64,000 bases of DNA. Source: Escallonia rubra. Lineage: Eukaryota; Streptophyta; Magnoliopsida; Escalloniales; Escalloniaceae. The stretch covers positions 1 through 64,000 of the forward strand of contig JAVXUO010002425.1 of assembly GCA_033065855.1 (NCBI GenBank), written 5' to 3'. Below, in pieces: positions 41,000-54,400 of the stretch. Under the pieces are notes generated by a model. That model was not told the origin of the DNA. It saw only the letters and a program-made list of their open reading frames with translations, and searched no databases. The position numbers and the translations under genes were made by a program. Within the stretch, counting starts at the first letter, position 1, and every line of letters begins with the position of its first letter.

Positions 41000-41599
41000 A
41001 AACTTCATAAATGGATCACTGCTATGAACCACGTGGAGCAAAAAATTTCAGAAAGTTTTCTAATAAGTTTCACACGTAATCTTAAATAGTTTAAATAATC
41101 AATAAGCAAAACCCTACAACTATATATGGTCATAAAGGAAACAATATCAATAAATCCAAAAGGTGTTGTTTTAATTTGCCTCCAATCTGATGGTAAGCTT
41201 TTGAGGTGCGTAAGCTTTGTAGCCGATCGTAGATGAGATGCATGAATGATGAGGAAGGATCTTGTTGTGGGATTGAATCCTTTTTACCTGGTGCCAAGAG
41301 TCAAATTCGGCGTTTAAAAAGTACAAAGAGTCGTAGAAAATAAAGGATCTGTGCCTAAAAGTTCTAGAACCGGTCGAAAAAGAAAATAGAGAGGAAGAGT
41401 TGGAAGGTGAAGAGAAAAGGTTTTAGACGAGGTCCACATAAACACAATACTAAGTCTAACTAATAGTTAAAGGGCATGATATTATATACTGTACAAAACT
41501 TAAAACGGGTATTTGTATTCAAAAAATGATTTACATACATACGGATTTTTAGAAGTAGTATAGATATAGACATAGATGGGAGTTTAAGAAGCGAAGACG

Positions 41600-43430
41600 G
41601 TTCTCTTTTTCGTGCTCTTGTTAGCAGTCTACTTACATTTAACCATAATAAGGCCAGGCATTTCCTTTTTGGCTGTGCTCATTAGTCGCTTCATGCAAGC
41701 ACCTCGGAAATCACACCTACTGGTAGGGGTGAGCACCAAACCGTTCAAACCGATCCGAACCGCTCAAACCGAACCAATCCAATCCAAACTGTCCAAAGAT
41801 CTTAACGATTTGGTTTCACATTTTCCAAACCGACCTTGGTTTGGTTTGGTTCACGGTTCATATTTTTAAAATCGATTCCAAACCGAACCGACCTATGATA
41901 TGTTAATGTATTTTTAGTAACATTTCATTGATAATTACACATATAAGGCACTAAGCAACTCCAAATAAACAAATCTTGAAAGTTGAAGAAACGAAAATAT
42001 TAACAATACTTAGAAACAAAAAATTTATGACCAATATCTAGTTTATATTTACTCATTCTTTCTCATTCATCAATGAGAACTTATATATCGAATGAAACAA
42101 GTTTATATGCAATTTAGAAAAAAATATAACTTCAATTAGTAGTGTGCAAATGAACAATATCTTTAAGTGGGCAAACTGATCCAAACCGACTAAGCCGAAC
42201 CGTTTAAACCGAGCAAACCGAACCGTCCAAACCGATGGTGTTTAGTTTGGTTCGGTTCACAGATTTTCAAACCGAGGGGAACGGTTCAGTTTGCGGTTTG
42301 ACCCCCAAACCGTGCTCACCCCTACCTGCGGGTGGTAAACGAATTATCGAAGTGTCGGTACTACACTAGGCGTGGCATTGTTTTGCAAGAGAGGAGATGC
42401 ATTTACTAAAGGTTTCAGAGATGCTGGTTTCGGAGGTGAGTTGGATGGTCGAAGGTTTACTTCTTGTTACTTTTTCTCATGTGGCACTACCAGAGTTTCT
42501 TGGTGCAGCAAGAAACAAGACCCCATATCTCTATCAATGACAGAGGCAGAATAAAGCTGCTGCACTAGCTGCTCAAAATTGTGTTTGGCTTCGACGATTC
42601 ATTGAAGATGCACTGTCCAATTTCCCAGCCAACTGCTATCAAACTTTCGTCAAATCCGGTTTTTAGAGCATCTATTTATCCAAAAAATGGTTCTTGATGG
42701 CACCATTGCTGCGGTGGAAGGCGAAGCAACAAAAATATCGTAGATATATCCTCACAAAGGCACCACTAAAAGGACATTTTGAGCTACTCTATGCCAAGCT
42801 CGGACTTAACTACAAACAAATAAAGCTGATTTCCTAATACTGGACTTATCTCCAAAAAAATCATTTGAAGAGGGAGTGTTAAACTTTGAAGCTGATTTCC
42901 TAATACATTTCTAGAGCAACCCATTGCATCCAACTAGATACAGTTATGTACCTTTCATTATCCTTCAAGTAGTTTATAGACCAGTTCATGTTCCCCTTGC
43001 ATCATCCATGCATGTACTAGGGTTATTCATGAGCCTTCAGCATTAAAACATGCTTATAGAGTTCTCCAAATCCTTGTACAAAAAAGCATCTAAGCAAGTC
43101 AAACGGAATCTTGTACACTCCATTATCTTGTACAAAGTCCATATTCTTCTTGGTGGTGTTAACTTATTTGGTTTGTTCTTCTTCAGTCTTTGGTTACCGA
43201 TTCTGGGCTTGTGTACCTGTGATTTCATCATTTCTGGAAACATAATGGGTGAAGTCCTTGTTTGCAGCTGGCACTAAATTCTATTGAAGAGGGCAGGCCG
43301 CAACACCACCAAAGTGGACAGTGTCCGGCCGGTATTGCTCTCTATCTGCTTTCCCTGCCGAATATGAGTGCATCTCTAGCTCTCACATAGGTCAATTTAG
43401 CTTATGAGTACCATGGAAAGTATACATGGA
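41600..43430 (+). mobile_element. Ty1-copia RT/RNase H remnant, split by hAT
   Basis: Degenerate copia text ends at VLISRFMQAPRKSHL just before the hAT insertion at 41724. After it come FTKGFRDAGFGGELDGRR and SWCSKKQDPISLSMTEAE (RNase H, 42395-42554), then a KAPLKGHFELLYAKLGL-like tail and a polypurine-like GAAGAGGGAG followed by TGTTAAA near 42877, a possible 3' LTR start. Weak RNase H-like words also occur near 43360-43385. No intact ORF and no delimited LTR. Confidence 0.75.
41724..42324. mobile_element. non-autonomous hAT-type element, TAGGGGTGAGCAC ends
   Basis: 601 bp with a 13-bp perfect terminal inverted repeat TAGGGGTGAGCAC / GTGCTCACCCCTA. It is flanked by an 8-bp near-duplication (CCTACTGG left, CCTGCGGG right, 6 of 8 equal). 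Subterminal regions at both ends hold many AAACCGAACCG/CGGTTTGGTTT words in both orientations, as in hAT families with subterminal transposase sites. The middle is AT-rich with no ORF. It lies inside a copia RNase H remnant. Confidence 0.85.
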
Positions 43431-43507
43431 ATTGAACTAAAAAAATCCAAACTAAAGGCACATATTTAACAAGCTAACCATCAGCTGCTTCACTCGGAAT
43501 TTGGAGG

Positions 43508-44170
43508 TTAGAATTGCCGGCCGGCAGCATCGGCGACAAACGGCAAGTAAGGAGTCTTGCCCAGAATGGAATACACCAGGCTGTAGACAAAGCACATCAC
43601 GAGGAACACGAAGATCGCGTTGTGGCCCATCACCATCAGCTTGAACCCGACCCCTGCCCGACCCGGGTCCAGGATCCGCTGCACCAGCAGCGGCACCACC
43701 AGCAGCACGTCCAGCACCAGCGCCTGCATCGCGTTGAACCTCACGTACCGGCTCAGACTCGGGTTCCGGACCACGCCCAGATACAGGGCGAAGAAGGCCA
43801 CGAAGCTGGCGTACGGCAAGGACCGGTATAGGCTTAGGAGCGGCAAAATGGGCTCGAGAGCGGGCCCGAGGATCCGGGGGTACTGTGCTAGGAGGAAGCG
43901 GCCGTACTGGAGGCCGTTGAAGAAGGGGAGGAAGTAGGCGGCGGCGGATATGAGGCGGTCGGTGACGGGGGTGGGGTTGTAGGAGGCGGAGATGGGGCTG
44001 GGGCGGGGGCGTTGGAGGTGATGGAGAGAGGGGATGTGGAGGGTTGATTTGAGGGGGTGGGGGATTGGGGATGGGAGGTGGGCGGAGATGGGGCGGTGAT
44101 GGTGGTGGGTTTTGGTGGTTAGGGCTTTTTGGGGTGGGAGGGAGAGGCGGAGGAGAGGGATGGAGGCCAT
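43508..44170 (-). CDS. TIC20-II: TIC20-II-type chloroplast import channel protein
   Basis: Tic20 family proteins are multi-spanning proteins of the inner chloroplast envelope, in the translocon that imports preproteins; TIC20-II is a minor, less studied isoform. The protein is 220 residues from the ATG at 44170 (MASIPLLRLSLPP); an in-frame ATG 13 codons upstream is possible, but family members begin near MAS. The first 60 or so residues are Ser/His/Pro-rich with no acidic residues, a transit peptide. The mature part starts near SYNPTPVTDRLISAAAY and has about four hydrophobic spans: AAAYFLPFFNGLQYGRF, SLPYASFVAFFALYLGVV, ALVLDVLLVVPLLV and IFVFLVMCFVYSLVYSIL. The C-terminus LGKTPYLPFVADAAGRQF closely matches Arabidopsis TIC20-II. 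Single exon, GC-rich compared with its surroundings. Nearest neighbour is VIPP1, same strand, 1.3 kb upstream. Confidence 0.95.
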   Translation of the reverse strand: MASIPLLRLSLPPQKALTTKTHHHHRPISAHLPSPIPHPLKSTLHIPSLHHLQRPRPSPISASYNPTPVTDRLISAAAYFLPFFNGLQYGRFLLAQYPRILGPALEPILPLLSLYRSLPYASFVAFFALYLGVVRNPSLSRYVRFNAMQALVLDVLLVVPLLVQRILDPGRAGVGFKLMVMGHNAIFVFLVMCFVYSLVYSILGKTPYLPFVADAAGRQF

Positions 44171-45452
44171 TCTTTTGGGGACAAAAGTGGAAGAAGAGGA
44201 CGTAGGCAAGTGAGTAAAGTGGGCTTGAATGGCAATGGTTTGTGCTTAAGTAACATCAAATTGGAGATCCTTATTTAAATAAGTAAATTTTTATTGGTGG
44301 ATTTTTTTTTTCATTTTATAATTTCAGTGTTTCGTTTATTAGTATCAGGAGGAAGAGAAATAACTCTCAGGTCGTTCGATTAACACTAAAACTGGTCCGA
44401 CAATACTCAATCGTCCAACCAAAACTAATAAAAATCGTATGATGGACGACAAGATCGCGAAACAAAAGATGAGAATCTTTATACTTCATGCCATTGAATG
44501 ATTTTGATTTAACTACTAGTAAAAATTCTTATGAATGTGAGGTAGATGAGAGAACTCTAAATCACGAGAACATATGAAAACTTGAGTTCCTACTTGTTTC
44601 TCATGTTTCCATCCGCGCGATTGAAATTCCTTGAGGAGGCCCGAGTCAAGAACATAAACTTACATCGCTAGAGTTACTTGAAGTCTAGAAGATCCAGATC
44701 AAGTCGGAAAAGGCCCCTTTAACTCCTTGGAAAACACAAAATATTTCCAAGATGCAATCGTAGCGTTTGCAAATCTTTTCACGACTTCGGTGGTAACTTT
44801 CAGTTAGATTGGTAGTACATCTTTGATCATTTGCAATAAAAGTTCCAAGAATGCATGATGTATGGATATATTCATGTGAAACACTGCAAATGAGACAAGG
44901 TTGTAAGAGTAGCTGTTCAGAATTCTTGCTAAGCCTGCCTGCGAAATGCACAATGTGGCAATGTGCCCCATGGCCATGGGAGTTTGTCTGGGTACCGGCT
45001 CGGTACCCTCTTTCCCCCCACCACCTTTTTATATATTTACAAACCCTGCAGGCAATGCAAATTTAAAAGGTGGAACGTCCAAGGAAATTAAGTACCTTAA
45101 AATTGTTCAAGCGGAAGCCATTGTTGGAAAATCCGAGAAAAGGACTCTACTATTTTTGCAATATAAATTGCGCAGGTTTTAAATCACGAGAAAGAGTAGC
45201 GATCAAGGAGGTAATACATCTATCAGGTTAACATACAAAATTTGAATCTCTTGTTTACATCCTATGGCCGTATACTGTACATCGGACCATGATACAAACA
45301 ACGTTAAGCTATTGATCTCTTATTAATGTCATTTCATTTTTTTTTACCTGAATTCACCCTTGGCCACTTTACCCGATGGAACTTTTCTGATGGGGAGAAA
45401 TATATTTGGAAGTCAGGAGGCATCCCATGGGAGGAACAGTCACGAGGTTCTA
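44171..45452. other. TIC20-II upstream / VIPP1 downstream region
   Basis: About 1.3 kb between two minus-strand genes. It must hold the TIC20-II promoter and the VIPP1 3' UTR. I saw no convincing TATA box or poly(A) signal and no other gene. Confidence 0.4.
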
Positions 45453-48400
45453 CTATTCTCTGACCCTTTTCCGCATTTCCTTCAACTCTTCTTCAATCTC
45501 AGAACTTTGAAATGGAAATCCGGAGTTTGTGCTGGCAACTGTGGCTCTCCCAGGTGGAAGCTCTCCTTTCTGTCCAGGAAACAGAAAAGCCGTAATACGC
45601 TACCTATCTAACTTTAATAAATATAGCAGCAATCAGTTCCCATCACAACAACTCTTATCCTTCAATTCTTTTTTGATTGAACTTTAGTTATTATCTTCCT
45701 GCCACAAAGCTCAATCATCACAGCCACAGAACTATAATCGTGGATGGAAAAGAGGAAAAAAAGTTATTATCTTCCTGCCACAAAGCTCAATCATCACAGC
45801 CACAGAACTATAATCACTCGACACAACCAATTAATTAGTGAAGTGTGTTCTTTATTGACAAATTCTGATGCTTTCCTTTCCTTGATTTGTTTCTTTTCTT
45901 TGATCAGATCATCTACGCCATTATACGCAATTTTTTAACACTGATTATTTCTACTTTTCATGTTAGCTCCCTCCATCCCCAAATCACCTGCCCCTGCCCT
46001 AACGCCTACGCGTAACCCACCCCCCCCACCCACCCACCCACAACCCCCCCAACAAGCACCACCACCAGCAGATCCCCAGTGCACGTTCTTTTTTCCACCT
46101 GTGCCATATGGTATATTCAGCATGTTCCCTACGAAGAGAAATGGTTGACACTATTCTACCCACTAAGTGAAACTTTAGCAACAAATATCTTTCTTAGCCA
46201 AGAGTAGGAACTATATCTGGGAAACAGAGCAAAAACTGTTAACAGAGAAATCAGCTCTGTGCAACTTAAAGAACTTATGAGTTTTTGTTAGCTTTGTTCG
46301 GAGGGGAAAAAACCACAACTTCTGTGCAAAGGAACTGTCCGATGTCTTACAGTCAAGCTCCAAACTACATGGAACGAACAAAGGTGCCTTCATTGGATAT
46401 GACAAAACCATCTCAAGCAATGTCCTCATCTTCTCCTCAATGGTGCCACCTCCACCTCCACATTCTTCGTGATATCCTCATTTCTTATTCTGTCCTTCCT
46501 TGTGTGGCCACTCATCCACATAAGAATTCACATTTCAGCAACACGGATCTTACACCGCTAGCCTTGTTCAGCTTGAGAGGAAATTTATGATTGCACAACA
46601 CTCAAGAAGCTGACCACCACTTCACGGAAATGGCTCTTATCCTATGGGCAACATCCTCATGGATCTCTCTCCCTCGTGCAATATTTTATACAAGATACCT
46701 AAAGATATCCTCCTTAGGTACTTCTTGCCCTCCTAGTCTAACTAACGTTGCATTCAAATAACTCTGTCTTCGTCCTCCGTCAGTAATCATTCAGAACTCT
46801 AGCTTAATATTCAGTCCTCATCTAGTGTCATCAATTAACACTACATGATCCACAAGTAACATACCCACGAGACCTTGTCCTTCATATTACTAGTAAGTTT
46901 CATATTGCATCAGTTCACCGTATAATTGTCACCCCCCCCCCCCCCCACTACACCCCCAACACACACACACACATCCGGCCACCCCAATTAACAAAATGGC
47001 ATCATGAACAAGAGACAGCAGCGTAAAAAGTGCTGAAATGTTGCAAGTTAGCCAAGAAAACCAGAAAAATACCTTTTCGTTTCGAGATAATTCTTTCCTC
47101 AAGTTTGCAAGATCGTCATCAACTGAAGAACTCTCCAACAACGCAAACTGCAACGACAAAAGCTACTGGGAGTTGTTAAACCGTAGGCAGTACTGAATAG
47201 TAGACTATAGGCAACCAAAGAATCAAGAGTATCAATATTCTCATGGTACACTTCATAACAAAAATAAATACGAGTTAGAGGAACAAGGGCACCTACAAAT
47301 TGAACCGTCATTGTTGCTGACATAATACACCTTGCATCTAACTTGATGTAATCCAAAAGTAAAGAACAGAAAATGAGCACCCGTAATAGGTGTTAGACTA
47401 CGTGTAAACTATCTGAAGTATAAAGGTGCTTTGGGCTTCTATTGCCATAATCTATTAGAAGCGCACACTTTGATCTCTCATATTCTAACATACCAAAGTC
47501 ACTTTCGTGTATAGATTTCCGCCTCATTTCAACTTTTGCAATCTACGGATTTACATGGTAGAGCAGGTTCTGAAGATTATCTGAGTTGTTGTCTCACTCA
47601 CTTCCTATCACCTTTCTCCTTTCTTCCAATCATATTTTCTTTACAACTAGAAGAAAGGGAACATATATGGCGCATCGGTAGGAAGTAGGGTGTTCGCACC
47701 AATTGATGACCTTGTAGAAGGACTCTAATGCAACTTTTATGTGTTGTGCAATAAAAGGAGGATCACATTAGTGTCACAGCTACATGTAGAGACAAAATCA
47801 CAGGGAAGGGCAATGTTTTCTACACAAGTTAGGTGTGTTACGCTGATCAGGGAGAGCTGCCACACAACCCTGCACTGTGCCCATGTTTTTCCTTCTTTCT
47901 TTCTTTCTATTTTTTTTTTTTTTTTTCTGTTGTCTGTTTTTTGCAAGGACGTGGGAATTGTTTGCTGCTAATTGCTATTGTAGGGTTGCTTTGTGGGGAA
48001 AAAGGTTATCGCAGAATCTATTACCTGGCCGGAAGACAACCATGTAAGAAGAAATGATGACTTTGGAACAGAACCTGTTGCCAATTAGTAGTCTTGTCGT
48101 TTGTTGTAGGTTGGTGTTTTCTATCAAGGTAAATGTGGACAATTCTCTTTAGCTCGCAGCATAGCTCATGTAGTTGTACAGGCGTAGGCACAAGCCTATC
48201 CTGTTAATTATTTCAGACACTTTTTTTCCTGTTGCTATGTTACGCTTTTTCTCTCTTTTGCTGTTTCTCATCAGTAGCCTCTTCACCATTTAGATGTCAA
48301 ATTTGCCTTCCCTCATTGTGACTTGAAGAAAACGTTTATATGGAGCAACCACCTGGGTTTCAGTACATGCTTTCACCTGATTTGGTATGAAAGCTCAGAA

Positions 48401-51400
48401 AGACTGTATATCCTCATAACAGGCCCTGGGGTCATGGTTTGGACGTTTTACTCGTCTATTTTGTCGAGTTGGGCTTGCAGAGGCGCAGCAGTGATCATTC
48501 AGTATATAATCAAAATTCTAGTGCACGTAGTGATTATTCAGTGTTCTATCAAGATACTAGTGCCTGGAAGGGGACTGTTTGGAGGTGGTGCAAGTCTTGA
48601 ATAGCAAAGTTTTGGACTTAACAGAATTTAGCATGATTCTAAAGGATGCTGAAGTTCAAAGAGTGAGTTTGGAAGTATGCAGTTATCATCATGTGCGACA
48701 AGAAGCAAGCAAGGCCATCCATGGGGGATTGCTGCTTTAGGAAGGGATTAGATGTGGCTCAGGTTTGGATGGAGAAATACCCTCCAATCACTGGTGACGT
48801 TGTATTACCTGATAAGATTCCAAGTTAATCCAAGAAAACAGGAAAACTTGCTCAATGAGAAAGGAATGTTGGTGTTAGATAATCCAGAGAGAGATTTTAG
48901 ACTAGTTTTAAAGCTTAACCATCTCACTGTTACTCATCATGGCAATGCTTTTCACGTTAGTATGGTGAGTCAGTTTCTTTCAGCACCTCAATTTTCTCAG
49001 TAGGATGCCGTGGCATGTCTTCTGCAATACATAAAGAAGGTGCCCAAGGACTTGGTTTGTCATGCTTTTCTCATGCAGATTGGGCAGGATATCCTTCTGA
49101 TAGGCCTACTGTGGGGTATTGTGTTTGTTGGAGGCAACCTTGTGTCCTGGAAGAGGAAGAAAAGAATGTTGTCGCTAGATCAAGTGCTGGATCAGAGCAT
49201 CGAATTGTGGCACATACCACCATTGAGTTGATGGGGATTGGGGATACAACTTTTTTGAGCTTGGTTTTGATGATCCATCTCCTATGCAGTTGTGGTGTGA
49301 TAACCAATGGGCTATTCATGTTACTTCTAATCTAATGTTTCATGAACAGACCAAACATATTGAGCAAGAATGTGTCACTTCGTTCATGAGAAGGTACCGG
49401 CAAAGACACATTAATCCAGCTTATGTGAAGACAGATGATCAACTTGCAGATGGACACTAAGGTTGATCCTATCAGATATGCCTGTAAATCAGTAACAAGC
49501 TGGGCTTCTTTAATATATAGGCTCCAGCTTGAGGGAGCATGTTAAAATGTTAGAGAGTCCATCTAACTACCTACCTATTGCCATATCGGAAAACGATGTC
49601 TTTCGCTAGGTATTGGACAATGTAGAGAGTACAACTGGACAGCTACAGGTTATTGTATCAATCCAAATCAGTTACACAAATAAGTTACTCGGTGAATAAT
49701 AGAGGAGCTCCTGCAAGAAATTAGCTCCACAACTGGACTATAAGCATATCAAACCTGGGTGTGCTGATGCTAAAATTTGCCATACCAAAAAAGTAACAGC
49801 CGGAACGAGAAAGTTCCAGAAAATGATAATTAAAGTAAAAGTAAATCTCACCTTTCCTTCAAGATCATCGCTTGTAAGCAGATTAAGAGCGTCTGCTTGA
49901 GACTCCATCGCCAACACTATCAAGACAAGGAATGCAGATTTATGATGCTTAGTACATTTCTACTTCTAATGTAACATTATTTTGTGATTTCTGTGCATAA
50001 CTGCTTAAACATAAACAAAGTTCTCACAAGTAGGAGGCTTCTAACTAAAAGGTTTCTGGATTGCAACAAAAACTAAATCAAATCCTAACTTTTCTCTGCT
50101 GTTGTACTGCCCCATGGTCAGAGCTTTGTGGGGTATGATTTTCACTTTTTCTGATGCCTCTTGGGTTATGTGCAAATCAGTTATTGATTTTTTGTGAATT
50201 TGGTCGTTTTACAAAAGGGAATGCTGGAAGACAATTCTTTGGGAGGTGATCTCCCCCCTCCTTTTTTTTTTTTTTTGTGGAGCTTATGACCAGAGAGGAA
50301 TAACAGGGCATTCGGGAAGAGAGGACCTTCCTTAGCAAAATTCAAGTCGCATGTTTTGAACACACATTTCTTATAGGCTGAGCAGGATTGTATAGATTGC
50401 ATTATTTCCAGTTTTAGAATAATATATGTGAGATGTATAGCTAGCTAGCGCATATCTTTTGTGCACATGGGCTGCATCTCCTTGCGCATTTCTAATACAG
50501 TTTTACTTATTAAAATAAAAAATTGAAAACAAGAACACACCAAGTGAAAGCAATTAAATCGTGATATCAACTCAGTTAATATTCAGACATTAGCATTTTG
50601 ATGTAGAGATATATCTGAAATTCTAACAATATAGAAACAAACTTCTCCAGATAAATTGTTTCCTGAGAAGCAAAAATATATTGGAAAACCCGCAGAAGGG
50701 GGCAAACCTGAAATTGACTAAAATTTAGCAGAGCAACTAGCTTGTGACAAAATGACAAAGCCGTCCAACACAACTTTTGACTGCTTAACCCACTTCACGT
50801 GTATGTATATATGGACTACATATGATTCAATGGTTTTACAAATGAGAGCTCTTATTAGATCTGAATACTCTTTCCATCCCACTGAGAAGAAAAAGAGCAT
50901 TTCATGTATTTCAATCATCGCTACAAGTATTAACATGATTGCACAAATGACACGCAGCCTCCAAGTACCACATGAAATAATTGATGAGCTTAAAGAATGT
51001 ATATTTCACATGTTTTGAAAGTTATCTTACATCATCCAACCCTGTAATGATATTCATAACTAGGATTATTCTTATATCTTTGAAAAATGTCAAATTATTT
51101 CAGATGCAACACTAGTAAACTAGTTGTTACCTATTTACAGAGAAACATTTTGATCAACTCACTGTCTTAATGGAGATTTTTTTTTTGCCCCTTTCTGATT
51201 TCACTTTCTATGCTTATGCATCTTTATATTTACTATATTCTTTCGAAGATTTGCATATACTTATGGAGTATGGGACGCAGCTGGGAGATAGGCATTTTGG
51301 GGCTGATCATTTAAATTTTATGGTTTAAGAAGCGATCAAGGTTTTGAGAACTGAAAGGGCAAAGTAACCTACGGTTCTTAGGCATCACACCTAAGAATAA

Positions 51401-54400
51401 CCTAAGGCATCACACCTGCTGATCTTTTTTTATCTCATTGCTGTTCTTATTTTTGGAAATAATTGCCTGCTGATGTTCTGCAGTATGACTTTGCGCATTT
51501 TGAAGTTCCTCTAGGATTTCAACTGGCTTAATTCATGCAGACAAATCCTCTATTCCAGCCTTTTAATAGCATATTGGCTGCTCTAGCTTCTTACATAATC
51601 TGATCAGCTAGCTAGGGGAGGTAGTAAAGTCGACCATGGACGTTGAGACGACAGAAAAAAAGAATGGATCTGAAGGAGTGAGAAAAGAGGGAGATGAAAT
51701 TTTATACTCCCTTCGCCCATGAGTAGAAAAACAATAAGATGGTGGGCCCCTTTAATTTTCATCAACTAGTAATAAGGGTATGTAAGATTTTTCCCAAAAG
51801 ATGGAAGTGAATACTTGTTGTGGGACATCCCAAAAGAAGAAATGTGATCACTTATTTTTGGACAGAGGGAGTATACGACATGGTTAGTTCGAGTCTTAGC
51901 ACAAAAATCAAATAACTCTGTAAAGAAAATTGTTAAAAGCACGTAAGAAACAAGAGAAGAAAAGGTTAAGAAAGAAACCTTTTTCCTCCATCTTTTCAAA
52001 AGCTGAAAGAGCACTACTTGTATTCACATTACCCAACATTTCACTCACTTTGGTCGCAGTCCTAAGGAACAAGTGTCCATTTAGCACTTATTTTGAGCAA
52101 GGAAGCAATCATTGAAGCTGGAAAGCAAACATTAATTTGTTAATAGAGGTTGAGAACAAACTTTGCAGATTGGGCACGTGCTTTCAGAGTATCTTTCTTC
52201 GATTTTGCCTCCTGTATCTTGCTTTCCAAAAGCTTTCAAAAGAAAAAAAGCTTAGAATCAAATTCATGTGCATGACCGCCGATTGATTCCCTTTCATAAA
52301 CATAAAGCCATCAAAAGATGAAAGGGCAAGGCGTTTTGCAAGTTCAAAAAGGAAGATACAAGCCCACCCGTGTATTTGACACAAGGTTATCAACAACACT
52401 CTTCTGCTGATCAAGTTGAACCTTCAAAGAGCTAGCATTATCCTGTAACACATAACAACAACCCTTCTTGATATCAATATTCAAAAGAGAAAACTTCAAG
52501 AAAATCAGAAAGGCAGTTGCAAAAAAGATGAACTCTGGAGTCACGATTCTTTCTTCTTTCTTTCTTTTAGGGGGTTTTGTTGGGGGGGGGGGGGGGGGGA
52601 ATGGGAATGGGAATCTCCATTGCCAGTATAATGCATTAGTTACGCAGTCTCGATCTTAAGCATCTTCAGAGCTTTAACTAATAATTGTCATAAAGAAGCC
52701 AATACCATGACAAATGATAACTCACTCCAAAAAAAGGCAGCATAACAAATGAGTACCCGAGTGGTCAACACTGACTTCTAAGTTCTAAGAAAAGCTCTCA
52801 TTTAAAAGCCAGAGTTTAGCCCAAGGAATGGCTAGCTCTCACGTGTATATTAGACACTATTTGAGGAATCATATGCCTCCCTTTAATATGACCTTATGGC
52901 TATTGGCAGCAACTGAGTCTCGCTTTTACTAGCACATTAAAATTTGAAAAGCTCCTACAGTTCAGATACCAAGTAATGGCTCTAGAGAAGAGACGTGAAC
53001 TTGCAACGCTGAGCATAAATAGGGATCTTATATTTTCTGAGCATGTGTGAGAAAGACTCTTTTTTTCCAGACATATTGGTCATGTGCAGAAGAACTATAG
53101 AGTAGAACAATGTAAGAAAGTAACTACTTCATAGTCATAACATTGTTTACTGTTGCAATGCATGTGGCATGTCTTTTTCAGCACCATGTTTTCAGATAAG
53201 ATTGCAAAGTAATGGAATAGGTCAACAACGTGCAAATCATGGTGCAATGATATCCGTCTCGCTCTAGCCTGCTCCATTTTGAACTTTGAAGTCCAAGTAC
53301 AAAGCAAAAGCTAGTGTAAGTTCCCCCAGCCAAAATTGGTGCTAATTTAATTAATCCTCAGTGTACAAACAGCCTGGTACTTCACTAGTAGGCTACTTTC
53401 TTGAGAATACAAGCCCAAGGCTAGATATAGATTGTTTTTAAGGTTGACAACCACATACTTGAGCTTGAAGCTATCTCCTCAGGCCAAACTGATTAACTTC
53501 ATTTCCTCAAAGTTCAAAAGCATTTGATAGAGGGAAAAATCCAGAGAAAGGATTAAGAGACCAACTGCATAGGAGAGTAAAATCTCCGACAAGAGTTTTG
53601 TCGGAAGGGAAGACGATGTAAGACCACCATATTGACGCTTCAAATAAGCTTTGCTGCAATTGCGCAAAGGTGATACATGTCAGACACACACACAGATAGC
53701 GGAAAAATCTGGCAAAGGAGGACAGATCAGGTACATACTAAGTTGTGTTTCTGCTTTATAGCTGAAGCATGCAACTTCACGCCAAACTCATGGGACAGTA
53801 ACGTTGTCCACATGTGTCCATGCAAACGGTCAATAAAAGGACACATTTCTGATGTGACTGAATCATGAGTTTTAGGTTTTTCTTTTCTCTTTAATTTAAT
53901 TTGGGATTATTGCGCAATCAATAACCGCAGTTACAAAACCAGAACCTTTGTGTTTCAGAACTGCGTTTGATGGTGAGCATATCATGTATTATACTAAACT
54001 CTACGCAGCCTTTTTTGTCCTTTGCTTTCTTACTAGATCTCTATAAACACATTATATTTGGTCATGTGTTATAATAGAAGACCTCAGTCCCTCACTTAAA
54101 ATCCTTTTACTTCCTAGATTAGCCCAGCTTTTCCATGCAATGTCTGGATTCCAATTACAGACCCAGTGCAAGCTGAATGTCTCTATTTATGACAATTGGC
54201 CCCAACAAGCAAAACTCGAGATGTATACAGCACCCCTGCTTGTTAAACACGATTCCCCCATGGACATCCCCATCCCCTATGCACAAGTAACCATTCTGCT
54301 CAAGCATCATTCCGTCCGAAGGGGACCTAAATGCAAATTCTACGAATGGTTGCTCCCATCGGCAACTACAAACATATAATGGCAAGTCCATAGATCATGT

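Noticed and set aside
43514..43937. Two 105-codon plus-strand ORFs
   Set aside because: Antisense shadows of the GC-rich TIC20-II coding sequence.
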